DNA from: Corylus avellana
Lineage: Eukaryota > Streptophyta > Magnoliopsida > Fagales > Betulaceae
Reading direction: 5' to 3'
NCBI RefSeq assembly: GCF_901000735.1
Contig: NC_081549.1
Coordinates: 18,957,603 to 19,021,602, forward strand
Length of the DNA: 64,000 nucleotides
The first letter of the stretch is position 1; every line of letters begins with the position of its first letter. Positions 34,501 to 44,674 of the stretch are shown one piece after another. Position numbers and translations under genes: made by a program. Below the pieces are notes generated by a model. It was not told where the DNA came from and ran no database searches. It saw nothing but the letters and a program-made list of their open reading frames with translations.

Positions 34501-37409
34501 GTGAATAGTACTATATTACCGTCAGCCTGGCTCTACTCTAATACCACTTGTTAATGATGGACACACCCTTGACTCAATGGTTGTGCAAACTCCACAGAAT
34601 AAAAATGGAATGAGAAATGCAAGAGATCAACACATAGTATTTACGTGGTTCGGCAGTAAGCCTACATTCACGGGACTAACTCCGATTAATCCACTATAAA
34701 CAACTTGTTACAGTGGTGTTTACTCAAGTTATGCAAAACTTTGCATAACTTGAGTTAATACAGGAGTAAAATAATACAGAGAGAAACAACCTCTGTTGAA
34801 ACTAATATACACTCTCAGTGGCGTATTAAAACACTATTTTCTTAACTCTCTCTCTGAAGTATAATTGAAGCTCTCCTCTCCTGGCTTCTCTTCTCGTGTG
34901 TTGTTGATCATCATCAATCATCATTTGAGACATAAGGCCACTGTTAGAACCATCTAGATGATGAACTTAGCCCCCAAGTTTGAACCATCTAGATGAATGA
35001 AATTGGCCTCCAAGGTAGAACCATCTAGATGATGAAAACAAATTGAGAACTTTCTAGATGGATAGAGATCTAGATAAATCTTTGAAGAGAACCTTCTAGA
35101 TGGATGAAGAACCATCTAGATAAATTTTTGAATAGAACCTTCTAGATAGATGGAAAACCATCTAGATAAATCTTTGTATGACTTGCTCCATTTTGTTTAA
35201 TCAAAATCTTATCTTAAGTAGGGAAAAACCTGTCGGCAGCCAACATTATCTTCACCTGGAGCTAATAAACTCTTTATACAATCTATCTTCTAAATTATAA
35301 ACAATAATCCTGAAAACAACCAAAACTCTTTATACAATCTATCTTCTAAATTATAAACAATAATCCTGAAAACAACCAAAACAGTATTCAAATTCTTACC
35401 TCCAAGCAAGCATCCACTGGACCTTCATTGTTAAACAAATTCATGACAGGCTCAGGTATAATAAACCTGCACATATATTGCAATTAGGCAATGGGGAGTA
35501 TCACTTCAGCCTACGATGAGAAAGATTCAATTAATTACCCCATACCTTTCTTTTGCCTCACAGACACCTCGGTTGGTTGAAGCCTTTGCTTTCACAGAGC
35601 TGCGAAAGATACTGGGTTTCTTAACAGAGCTAACAGAACTGGGAGTTTTTCCCATAAAAGGAGAGTTGAATGCTCCAAATCTTTGTGCGCTCTTTGTCTT
35701 GCCTTTAGATTCAAGCCAAGCGCGCAGCTTGGCCTCCATGTCCATTTTATCCTTTGGGGTCTCTAGCTTATGAGCTGAAGATACGAAATTGGAGATGTGC
35801 CGGGAACGGGCAGCCAAGCTGACAGTATGAACAGATTCCTGGTACTCTCCCGGGTTCTATAATCAAAGAAATAAGGTTTCATTGAAATTTCGGTACAACC
35901 ATATGATAACCTATAGATCAACAAGAAAAAGAAAAGAAAAGGCAAGTACAAGTCCATACCAGGCAAGCAACCATTATAGCACGGCTTGTTCCACCAAGAG
36001 AGTCCTGCAATATTCGGGTCAATTTGCTTTCTCTATAGGGCACGCGTGGTTTGTTATTGTTCAGTGCATAAATCACATTCGACAATGCGAATAAGGACTG
36101 GTTGATCTTCCCACTCTCTTGGAGACGAATCCCTTCATTGAAGGTCCTTCTATTATCTTCATTACCTGGTTAAATCAGCATACAAATCAAAATTGGGAAG
36201 ACCACCAGATACACACACCCACAGACAAAAACAACCTACACCCCCACAGTTAGGGGTACTAATTAGTTTTCACATGTTGGGTTTAGTGCGGTATAAAACT
36301 ATTAATTCAACGGGTCAAATTCTTTAATTTTAAATTTTGTATTGGGTTCGTGCCGAATTGACAAGTCGTGAAAAAAAATGAGTCGTTGCCCATAGCCATT
36401 CTCACAGCACACCCACACACGCATACACACAGAGATGTCTGAATATGACCAGAGAAGGTGTGGAAGTAACCTGCCAAGTCTATGAGGTTGAGCTTCCCAG
36501 TAACAGCAGCCACAGAGCCATCACCTGAAGGAGTGGAAACAGAAATCACAAGCACCCCGTGGCTCCGGCTAGAGACATCGTTGAGATCCGTGTGGGCAAC
36601 TTTCCGCCTCTGAACCCCACAAGAAAATGCCTCATAGAATTCGGACATCGACTTTACAGGGACCCGAGATAGTCCCCGAAGATGAATTTTCCCATCTTTA
36701 TCATCCAAAATCGCTATTTCCTTCGCTTTGAGCTCTAAAAGATCATAACACCTGTCCATATATACCTCGTAGTACGAGATCTCTGCTGTGCTTCCTGTGC
36801 TTTGGCACAATGGGAGAATTGTAGACATGGCCAGTGGCATCAGACCTGGCTGCTCATCAGTGCCCTGCAACATCAACCATGTCCTGATTAATAAAGCAGA
36901 AAATTTCAAAATTTCAAATTTCAAAATTTCACAATTTATTTTCACAATTTATTTTCTTTCTCTTGATTTCTCGGTAACCTGCATGGTATAAGTCTTTCCA
37001 CTGCCGGTAGCCCCGTAGGCAAACACCGTTGCATTGCAACCATGGAAAATTCCAGGAATCAAAGGGCTCACTTCTTTGTAAAAGATCCGACCCAAATTGT
37101 TGTCCTCCTGGCCAAAGAAAGAGTCCAACCGATAGCACTCGTTTCGGCTACAACCATAAAGAAAACAAATCCATAGTAAAAATCAAAAACCCTAAAATTT
37201 TCCTCACAGATTTAAATTTGGAAGGCATGAATTATTTACCTGGTATCCTTATCTTTGAGATAAACGGCGACTTCTTCACCGTACTCAGAATCTTGATCAA
37301 GAACTGAAACGCATGGTGTACGGTCATTGTTCTTGTCGGAGATCTCGTGGGGGAGAAAGGGACGCACCCTCACAATGACTCTGACCTTGGAGATGGAGTT
37401 GGGGTTCAT
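28523..37409 (-). CDS. KIN10C: Kinesin-like motor, KIN-10 type (copia element in intron 6)
   Basis: ATP-driven microtubule motor. Thirteen exons on the minus strand: 37409-37240, 37147-36979, 36864-36471, 36165-35960, 35856-35546, 35466-35400, 29741-29660, 29549-29257, 29162-29116, 29016-28995, 28907-28845, 28747-28709 and 28606-28523. They join to 648 residues. The motor head is N-terminal: VRVIVRVRP near the start, P-loop GATGSGKT (102-109), switch I NDVSSRSH (208-215), switch II LIDLAG (240-245), and [16 protein letters not shown] (288-303). After a Ser/Lys-rich middle, the end (about 588-648) is a KID-like helix-hairpin-helix tail: [36 protein letters not shown]. Exon 10 is only 22 bases. 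Intron 6 (29742-35399) is swollen by a 5.4-kb retroelement in the same orientation. An MSA-like site lies about 100 bases upstream of the ATG. Arabidopsis AT5G02370 is the presumed counterpart. Confidence 0.93.
29851..29855. repeat. Target-site duplication, left (TTATC)
   Basis: TTATC lies directly outside the left LTR and is matched by TTATC at 35246-35250. The 5-bp size is as expected for a copia integrase. Confidence 0.85.
29856..30546 (-). repeat. Copia 3' LTR (left copy)
   Basis: 691 bases. It contains nine variants of GAACC(A/T)TCTAGAT between 30243 and 30478. A symmetrical TATA-like GGCTATTTATAGCC (minus strand; 30220-30233) is present here but missing from the other LTR. The terminal TG is mutated to TA at 29856-29857. 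Confidence 0.9.
30341..30478 (-). promoter_or_regulatory. 46-bp tandem array of heat-shock-element-like sites in the LTR
   Basis: AGAACCTTCTAGAT occurs at 30341, 30387 and 30433, exactly 46 bases apart, alternating with AGAACCATCTAGAT-type sites. GAAnnTTCnnGA matches the heat-shock element consensus nGAAnnTTCnnGAAn except for the last base. The same array is in the 5' LTR at about 35044-35175. ONSEN (ATCOPIA78) LTRs are known to carry heat-shock elements; a shared behaviour here is inference. Confidence 0.6.
30593..34410 (-). pseudogene. Broken gag-pol of the copia element
   Basis: The remains read right to left. Gag is at 34410-34066, and a zinc knuckle near 33800 keeps GHMKRNC but has lost its first two cysteines. 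At the protease site near 33640 the D(S/T)G motif reads DTTTS. GAG-pre-integrase and integrase follow (33436-32073), with [14 protein letters not shown] and DNEGEY...[11 protein letters not shown]. Reverse transcriptase (32072-31126) includes [19 protein letters not shown], but the usual YVDD reads YVNN. RNase H (30880-30593) includes [12 protein letters not shown] and [10 protein letters not shown]. Stops and frame changes separate these blocks, so no intact polyprotein is encoded. Confidence 0.9.
34549..35245 (-). repeat. Copia 5' LTR (right copy)
   Basis: 697 bases. Compared with the other LTR it lacks about 18-20 bases around the TATA-like GGCTATTTATAGCC. It gains a snap-back palindrome at 34722-34755: 16-base arms ACTCAAGTTATGCAAA and TTTGCATAACTTGAGT around AC. 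It has many single-base differences from the left LTR. Confidence 0.9.
35246..35250. repeat. Target-site duplication, right (TTATC)
   Basis: Partner of 29851-29855. A 56-base direct repeat (CCAAAACTCTTTATACAATC unit) follows in the intron at about 35266-35383. Confidence 0.85.
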
Positions 37410-37508
37410 GGTCTTTGAAGGAGTAGGAAAGATTTTACAGTTCGGGCTACAGAGAGCAAGAGAGAGATACAGAACAAACGAGAGAGGTTACCTAGAAATG
37501 GATGTTGG

Positions 37509-37519
37509 CGACCGTTGGA
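37509..37519 (-). promoter_or_regulatory. MSA-like element upstream of the kinesin
   Basis: On the minus strand this reads TCCAACGGTCG. The mitosis-specific activator consensus is YCYAACGGYYA, so 10 of 11 positions agree. It lies 100 bases upstream of the ATG. A second, weaker AACGG (CTTAACGGTTA, plus strand) lies at about 37539. MYB3R proteins bind such sites to time G2/M genes, including kinesins. Confidence 0.6.
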
Positions 37520-38611
37520 CCTCCTTTTATTTGAAATCTTAACGGTTAGATATCCTTTTGAAACAGTGTTTTCAAAATCAAAAACAAAAACAAAAAAATT
37601 GAGAATTAGATGAGCGGTAAGAACATTATGGCTCGTGGTGTGTTATTATTATTATTATTTTTTTTATGAGAAATATTAGGTGTTTTTTTAGTGTTCTTTT
37701 AAAATCATTTCAAATGTGATGTAACTTTTAAAATCGCCAATAGATTAAAAGTTAATAATGATAATTTCAAACTCGACGGTAATTTTAAAAGCCACGTCAC
37801 AATTAAAAAGACACCAAAAAAAATTAGAAGAACACCTAACATTTTTTTTTTTTAATATTTATATATTAGGTGGGTTGAAAAATATTGAGTAAAGTTGAAA
37901 ATTTTTTAATTGAGTGGTAGTGGTGTCAAATCAAACTGAAAAAAGAGTTAAAAAAAAAAAAAAACAAGTATTTGCTTAGTTTTTTTTTAGTTTTTTTTTT
38001 ATTTTTTATTTTTTTATTTTACCTGTCCGTTGTTTTAAGAATCGAGATATTTAGCAATTAGATATCAAAATAAGAGAGTTTCTATAAAACTCACCTATTC
38101 GAATAAATGATTAAAAAACCTAAAATTAATTTAGAAAAATAAATCTCATACAAAACTACATCCTTTTCCTACTTTACAATCACTGTTAAAGAAGCCGACT
38201 AGAATAACTATGCTTCAAAGCTGGTAATTGTTGAAGCAGAAGGGAGAAAGAGAAAACAAAAGGAAAATGCATAATTCAGTTGGGATTGCCAAAAGATGAA
38301 TTGGAAATTGGTGCTCAGGTTGTCTGAGACTTTAATCATTATCCTTCATTTATACTTTTTATTAACTGTTCATGCATCCAGAAGTATCTGGATAATTGTT
38401 TCTTTTGATGATATCGCAAAAAGTTAGTCGAATATTATGTGGGTGTATTGTATAATATTGAGTGGATGGATAAAATCAAGTCATAAATTATTTTTTTATC
38501 ATGTAAAATTGGATTTTATAAGTGATTTAAAAAAAAAAAAAATTCCAATTATAACTTCACTAGCAAATTTATCCCAAATTTAATGCGCATTTCCTTAAAA
38601 AAAAAAAAAAG

Positions 38612-38886
38612 GGTAAAGTTCACTTAATTCTCTCAAATTATCACCCCAATGACAATTTACTCCTATAAAATTTTCAATAAGACAAAAATACTCTTAAAAT
38701 TTTGAAAAAATAAATAAATTTTAGTATTTTTGTTTCTATTTTAGTAAGAGTAATTTCGTTATTTTGTTAAAATTAGAGATACATGTCATTATTTTGGTAG
38801 TTTGGGGGGTAAATTGTCGCAGTTGGTAGTTTGGAGGATAGATTGTTATTGAGGTAATAGTTTGAGGGAGTTAAATAGACTTTACC
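38612..38886. mobile_element. Mutator-type MITE, copy B
   Basis: The ends are GGTAAAGTTCACTTAATTCT on the left and, inward from the right, GGTAAAGTCTATTTAACTCC. CTCAAA(T/C)TAT continues the match. Both flanks are A-tracts, so a 9-bp duplication cannot be distinguished from low complexity. It is related to copy A at 22316. Confidence 0.75.
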
Positions 38887-39061
38887 AAAAAAAAAAAAAA
38901 GGGGGAGGTGCTAGCTAGCAAGTAAAATTTTGTAAAAACATTAGTAGAATGTATCCGTTGAATAATTTAATTTCATAAAATGTGAACTCCACTGCATGGC
39001 CAAATTTCTTCCCTTTGAATCTTACACTCGTTGGCACAAAACATTGGTTTGGATAAATGAA

Positions 39062-39726
39062 GGAAAAGTACACTTATTTCCATTAAACTTTTAATTCTAT
39101 TGCTATTATATCTTGCTCAAATTAAGAAAGATTGTGATTGACCCTCCAAACTATTAACATTTCACTTATAATTCCTTGTAGTTAGGGTTTTTGGTTAACT
39201 TGGATGACAACCGCGTTAAATGTCTATTATACTTATGGTGGGATATGTGAAAATACCAAATTATCCTTAAATTAAAGAAAAGTTAAAATTAAAATCTCTG
39301 AGGGAAACCCATAGCAAGGTATCCTCTCAATGGAGACCCACGACCATGAACCCATGTACTAGTCTCCTTTCAATATAATGCTACACATACTTTCACTTTT
39401 GTACACTCAATTCCCCGCACTTTTATAGGTGGCTTTTAAAACTACTTTGGATTAAAATTCATCACAAATCTAATGGTAATTTTAAAAGTTACTATGAGTA
39501 TGGGGAATTGAGCGTGAAAAAGTGAAAAGTATGTATATATAAGGGTAATATTGTCTTTTTGGGTTACATGTATTTTTCGTCGGATTTAATAAAAAATTCT
39601 AATGGAGGGAACTAAGTAAGAGGGGCAAGTAATTTAAGGGGTCAATTGCAACAATTTTTTTTTTTTTTTTATAAAAAAATTAATTTAGAAAATATTACAA
39701 TAGAGGTAAAGTTAAGTGAATTTCCC
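39062..39726. mobile_element. Mutator-type MITE, copy C
   Basis: The left end is GGAAAAGTACACTTATTTCC and the right end read inward is GGGAAATTCACTTAACTTTA. The flanks ATAAATGAA (39053-39061) and ATGAATGAA (39727-39735) match at 8 of 9 bases, the expected duplication length. The inside is AT-rich and non-coding. Confidence 0.6.
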
Positions 39727-40229
39727 ATGAATGAATATGCGGCAGTTGTTCTGAAAATTGAAATATATGAAGTAAAAGAGAACTGAGCAACTACTGTAAC
39801 TTTACAATAATCACAAATCTCCTAGTCCTAGGTTATGCACTTATGTTAATTGGGATGATAAAACATCATTATTCTCTGCAATCTCTCTCTCTCTCTCCTG
39901 CTTTGTCTTGTCTCTCAAATCCAATCTCACTGTTTTTCAAGATAATGGCAACTCTAAGCCGTTAATTAATCACAATTTAAACTGAAACTATAAATGAATT
40001 TGCTTACTGTCCTTTAAGAATTATTTATTAATTAATTATCATTTTATGGCCTAAATTTTTGATTGGTGGTTGATTAATGGATTATTGTCCAATAAGAACC
40101 GCAAAAAAAAGAAAAAAAACCACGTAGGGTAGGGTTTAAGAGGCATCATTTTTTTCGTTCGTTCTAAAGCCCCGAGAAAGCAGAGCTGTTAAACCCTGAA
40201 CCTCGAAAATTGTTGAAGAATCAACAAAG

Positions 40230-42277
40230 ATGGACAAGACCATGCTGGCAGACTTGGACTCTCTTCCTGAAGAAGATAAGGCACGAATGTCTACCATGAT
40301 CGACCAGCTTCAGATCCGCGACAGGTTCTCTCTCTCTTTCTCTGAACAATCCCAACAATTCTTAGGAGTATATATATATATGCACAATTGTTTCTTTATT
40401 TCTTAATTTGTTTCCTTATTGCCACTTCCATTTTCGTAAAATTTGAATTATTGGGATTTCTTTTGTTTTGTTTTTTGTTGGGCTTAAAGTATGAAGTTTG
40501 AAGAGACCAAACTCTGATTGTATTGAATTGATTAGTTGGTTTTAGTGATGATAATTTGGGGTGGAGAAAGGTGAATTAGTTATTGTTGTTTAGTTGAGGC
40601 ATATATTTAGAAAGTTACCCAACTGCCCAGAGGATTAACTTGTTGATTGAAGTGCTCAATGGGAAATCAGGCTGATGCTCCTGTGGATATGGAAAAAAGC
40701 CAGTAGCGTAAGATAATTGGTGGGTTTTGGTGTTTGCCGTTAATTTTTGTTCTTGGGTTCGGTGATTTGTTTTAGATCTAAGTAGTCACATGTGAATGCT
40801 TCATTAGATTTGGGATTTTCAGGGCTAAACGTTGAGTTTGACATTCCAACTCGTCGAAGCTAGAATTATATGCTAAAAGAAAATTTAAAAATGTAGGAGC
40901 AGAGATTCAAAAGAATTTGGTAAAGTTATTTAATGGGTGATTAGTTTGTAAGAGTCTAAGAGACCAACAAAGAAAAACGATGGATGATTATCTTGTTGGG
41001 CAAATGATGGCAATTTTTTTAAGGGTTCCTACTGTGGTGTCCAAAAGGCGGAAAGTGTACGTTCTTCTTTAGGGCAATGAATGAAAACATATGAGGTAGA
41101 AAAATACTTGTTTGTCTATCTAGCTATTTGTCTTAAAGCTATTGAAGGAAGTCGGCAAAAAGAAGCTTTTAGATCATTCCATTTTGAGCTTATCTGTGCT
41201 ATATTCTAAACTTTAAAATCTGATTTATCACATGTATGTTGATCAGTGAGCCAATGATACTCATTCAGAGAATCGAACAATTTGTGCACTGATAGTTTGA
41301 CATGGTTTAGGTGTTAGTGGTCTAAGGATTGGTTAATATATCCATTAGCTAAACCCATTCTTACCCTGCTATTTGTTCTTGGATTTGTTCATACAAAACC
41401 AAAGGAAGCCTTTCTGGCATATGTTGCAAATATTCGATGGCATGCTCTTACTTTGTCTTTCCATTAAAAAGTCATCAATCTACTTGCTTTTTTGATGCAC
41501 TTGTTTCTCTTACCTGATGTATCAGCCAATGGCATATGCCACAAATTGTTTACATATTTCTGACCTCTATCTTATGTCTGCTAATCTCTATAGCCCTGGT
41601 AAAGATTTGGTTATATTATTATATGCCAGAATTGTCTCAGGAATTAGTACATACTGATGCATTGCGTACAGACAGAATTAACCAAGAATGCTTCAAAACA
41701 TAGACTAAGAAGCATTATTTTCCCAGACTACTGTAGATTTTATGTTGAACTTGTGCTGAGAGATGCCGTGCAGAGTGTTAACAGACTATGTCATTAATAT
41801 GGCTGCTCTATTTAGCAGTTTGTTTTTAATACTTTCTAAAGGCCATGTACGGCAGAAGGCTTTCTCTTTGTTTGGTCATTCTTCCATTCTCAGATAATCC
41901 TAGCAACATGGAAATATGGGCAACTTATAGCAGTGGTTATAAGTTTTGGCTTCTGTACAATAGAATGCCTTGTCTTCTCTAGTTGCTTCAGTTTTGAATT
42001 CTAAGACTTGAGAATAAAAGAAAAAACACATTAGGATGTTCTAGGCCTCTGATTCTTTCATGTTGTCTTCTTGATCAAAACAAATTGCAGTCTTAGGATG
42101 TATAATTCATTGGTGGAGAGATGTTTTACGGACTGTGTGGACACCTTCCAGCGCAAATCCCTGACCAAGCAAGAGGAGACTTGTGTGCGTAGGTGTGCTG
42201 AGAAGTTCTTAAAGCACTCTATGCGTGTTGGCATGAGATTTGCGGAGCTAAACCAAGGAGCGGCTACAACAGATTAA
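40230..42277 (+). CDS. TIM9: Mitochondrial import chaperone TIM9
   Basis: Small Tim protein of the mitochondrial intermembrane space. With TIM10 it forms a hexamer that carries hydrophobic carrier and outer-membrane proteins between the TOM complex and the TIM22 or SAM complexes. Exons 40230-40324 and 42091-42277 join to 93 residues, normal for the family. The twin CX3C motifs are CFTDC (43-47) and CVRRC (63-67), which form two disulfides. Other family marks are [20 protein letters not shown] before the first motif and [20 protein letters not shown] after the second. There is no presequence, as expected for a protein imported through MIA40. The 1.77-kb intron has no recognisable element. Confidence 0.97.
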
Positions 42278-43531
42278 GGCGTTTCTTAATAAGTCGGTGC
42301 ATGGAACTCTTGTAACACACATATATGGTTTTATTACAAGTTCGATTCTTTTAGTCTTGGAACTAGAAATACGTTCTATGTGTTAATTCTTCATGACAAG
42401 AAGACTGATTTGTTCGTTTATCCCTCACTCAGTTTTGCAATCAACAGGATATAAATGGATTTGATATATATATTTTAGTTATGTTGTTTATTCCATATAA
42501 TCTGGGAAAGTAATGAATCCAAACTTAATTTGCATGCCTATCATTTCAGCTCTTTAAGAGAATTCTAGTGTTGTCTTGCTCTACTGAACTAGCTGTGTCA
42601 GCAATTGCGTCAAGCCTGTTGAAGGCTCACAACTCACAAGGTAAGCATTTAGAATTAATGCTTAGGAAAATGATAATTCTCTGGACTAGGTAATCTCTCT
42701 TCGCATTCTTGATATTCAATCTAGTCCTACAATTTATTTGTTTATTTTTGAACTTTTTGGAGTTCATTGCAGCCATGAGAATGTTGATCTTGGCAACCAT
42801 TACCAACTTGGTGCCATTCTAGTGTTAATTGTAGTACATGTGTTTGTAGCTGCAGAACTCATTGCTTAGGTGCTCTATTTTTCCCGTTTGCCCCTGCTCT
42901 TTGGATGATGATACTTTTCAAACGAACCTGTCTTATCAATAAATGTACAGTTTTTGTTACCGTTGAAGGGTCTGTGTTTTTTTTTTTTTTTTTTTTTTTG
43001 TATAGCTTGAATGACAATGTTTAGGTTTCCAACTACTGTGTAAGACTTAATCCTTAAACCTCTGAACTGGACATCGGTTGTTGAAGATAACAACAGTTTA
43101 ACAACATGTTTGTCGGAAGAGATTGGATTTGAAAATCATAAAGTATGCTAATTAATAATCATTCATCCAAAAGCATGTAACCGGAAAAATAATCTGAAGC
43201 GTAGTACACAAGTAAACGCCAGCCCAAAGATTATAGATAATTTACTCATTTTGGTGATTTTGACAATTGATAGTTTCTTGAAATTATTTAATATTGAGTT
43301 CTTTTGTTGTTTACAACGTAGTTTCAATCATCGAACTAGTTGTGTTCCAACTTATAAAAGATATTTTAGGCGTTGGTTAACTTGTTGCACAAGAGACTTA
43401 GGATTCAATTTTGCGGCTTGCCTATACTAAAGAAAGAGTTTTTATTAAAAAAAAAAAGGGGTGCAGATTGTATTTAAGGATTTTATTAAAAAAGGAGAAA
43501 AAAAAAATTATCTTCCACTATATCTTTTACC

Positions 43532-43705
43532 CTAGGCGGGTTGGCTCAAGTGTAAGGGCCATTGTCTTTGTAGCTTTTTCATCCGGTTTAAGGTTCGAAT
43601 CTTCTTGGGTATAAACAATTTCTTGGGGTTAGTTCGCTGGCAAAATCAGAGTATTACTCGATCTGTGTGGAGGAGACGCTTTGCATGGATCCAAGGTTTA
43701 CTTGA
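43532..43705 (+). mobile_element. Au-like SINE, truncated
   Basis: It begins near CTAGGCGGGTTGGCTCAAGT (A-box region). The B box GGTTCGAATC is followed by TCTTGGGTATAAACAATTTC and TTGGGG. The order matches the copy at 63729-63971, and the angiosperm Au SINE family has the same phrase after its B box. The 3' half diverges and no target duplication is clear. Confidence 0.65.
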
Positions 43706-44105
43706 CAGAAGTGAGTACACAAAATGGCCTTACCTTGAAGGGTTTTTTTGCCATACAAAAAAAATTTATATATTTAACCTAATAAACTAATCAAATAAAT
43801 TGAAAAAGAAAAACTACTAACACCAAAGTAAGTCGAGACCTAAAGTTAATAATTGAAGATCATTTTAGTAAAGAATTTAGTTTGAGTTGCATTAATTTCC
43901 AAAACTCTGTCCTTTCGAAACCCTTTCTTCATTTATTAATAATAATGACTAATTCGAGGGTCGGTTTAAACTGTTACTTCAGCGGGATAAAACTGTAATT
44001 TCTAGCTTGATTTGAGTTATGTAAAATCATATTGGATCGGAGGAAAAATATCTGGACATATTAATCAAATTCAAACCTCCTGATTAACTTGAGCCAATTT
44101 CTTGG

Positions 44106-44190
44106 TTTTTATTTTTTATTTTTTTGCATGTTCACACAAGGGAAGGAAGATGAGAGATTCGAAACTAGTGATCTCCGCTTTATAAGACGT
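44106..44190 (-). mobile_element. Short SINE, copy 3, 5'-truncated
   Basis: Minus strand: ACGTCTTATAAAGCGGAGAT, then a B-box-like AGTTTCGAATC, CTTGTGTGAACATG and an A-rich tail. It lies directly behind the tail of copy 2 and lacks the first ~35 bases of the family. Confidence 0.6.
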
Positions 44191-44191
44191 G

Positions 44192-44301
44192 TTTTTTTTT
44201 TTTTTTTTGACATGTCCACACAAGAAGGGGGAGGGAAGATTCGAATTAGTGACCTTCGCTTCATAAGACGTGATCTCCAGCTGATTGAGCACCCTTTGGG
44301 G
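44192..44301 (-). mobile_element. Short tRNA-derived SINE, copy 2
   Basis: Minus strand: CCCCAAAGGGTGCTCAATCA (A box), GATCACGTCTTATGAAGCGA, a B box AATTCGAATC, CTTGTGTGGACATGTC and a 17-base A tail. It is the same family as 2046-2160. Confidence 0.65.
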
Positions 44302-44664
44302 ACATGAAGGGTAGTTGTTGATGCTGATCCAATAGCACTTATTCTTGGTTTTTTTTGGTTAATGATTCTCTGGATACCAGCTCTGATGTTATATGCTGCT
44401 ACAACCGCTGAGATTTTGCCATTTGGAGTATGCCCCACAAGAAAGCCCACAAAGGAGAATCATGGGGAAAATAGTACCTTTTGCAACTTAAGGGTCGAGA
44501 TTAAATCTTAAAAGAAGCCAGTGTGTCAAGACGATTATTAACCGTTGATGACTCGTGATCCAACGTCCAGCAGACTTTAATACCCTAAAACCCTCATCAA
44601 TGTAGTTGAAACGTTTCTTTCTCAAACACAAAACCGACTTAAAGCCCCGAGCTTTAGTTTGCAA

Positions 44665-44674
44665 TCCAACGGTC
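44665..44674 (+). promoter_or_regulatory. MSA-like element in the MYB3R promoter
   Basis: TCCAACGGTC is identical to the core found upstream of the kinesin at 37510-37519. It lies about 900 bases before the MYB3R ATG and probably 250-300 bases before the transcription start. It may mediate auto- or cross-regulation by MYB3R factors. Confidence 0.5.

Larger units (their letters stand above)
29856..35245 (-). mobile_element. Ty1/copia LTR retrotransposon, non-functional
   Basis: The element sits in kinesin intron 6, on the same strand as the gene. Its LTRs are 29856-30546 (3' LTR) and 34549-35245 (5' LTR); the 5' LTR has TGTT...AACA ends, while the 3' LTR's outer end is mutated. The primer-binding site at 34546-34536 (TGGTATTAGAG) resembles the 3' end of initiator tRNA-Met, and a purine tract (GGGAGGGGGAGATT) abuts the 3' LTR. 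Domain order gag, protease, integrase, reverse transcriptase, RNase H is that of copia. The coding part is broken into several frames, the reverse transcriptase and protease motifs are altered, and the LTRs differ visibly, so the copy is old and inactive on its own. Confidence 0.95.
37520..40229. other. Intergenic region between kinesin and TIM9, with MITEs
   Basis: The two genes diverge here. No coding frame is supported. It contains two MITEs (38612-38886 and 39062-39726), T/A-rich low complexity, and a CT-rich stretch near 39883-39900 (CTCTCTCTCTCTCTC) before TIM9. Confidence 0.6.

Noticed and set aside
36307..36945. 212-codon frame as a separate kinesin protein
   Set aside because: It is kinesin exon 3 with read-through into both introns; splicing joins it to the other motor exons.
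43532..43610. Possible tRNA gene from A and B boxes
   Set aside because: No acceptor stem or anticodon arm closes; the segment continues as an Au-like SINE.
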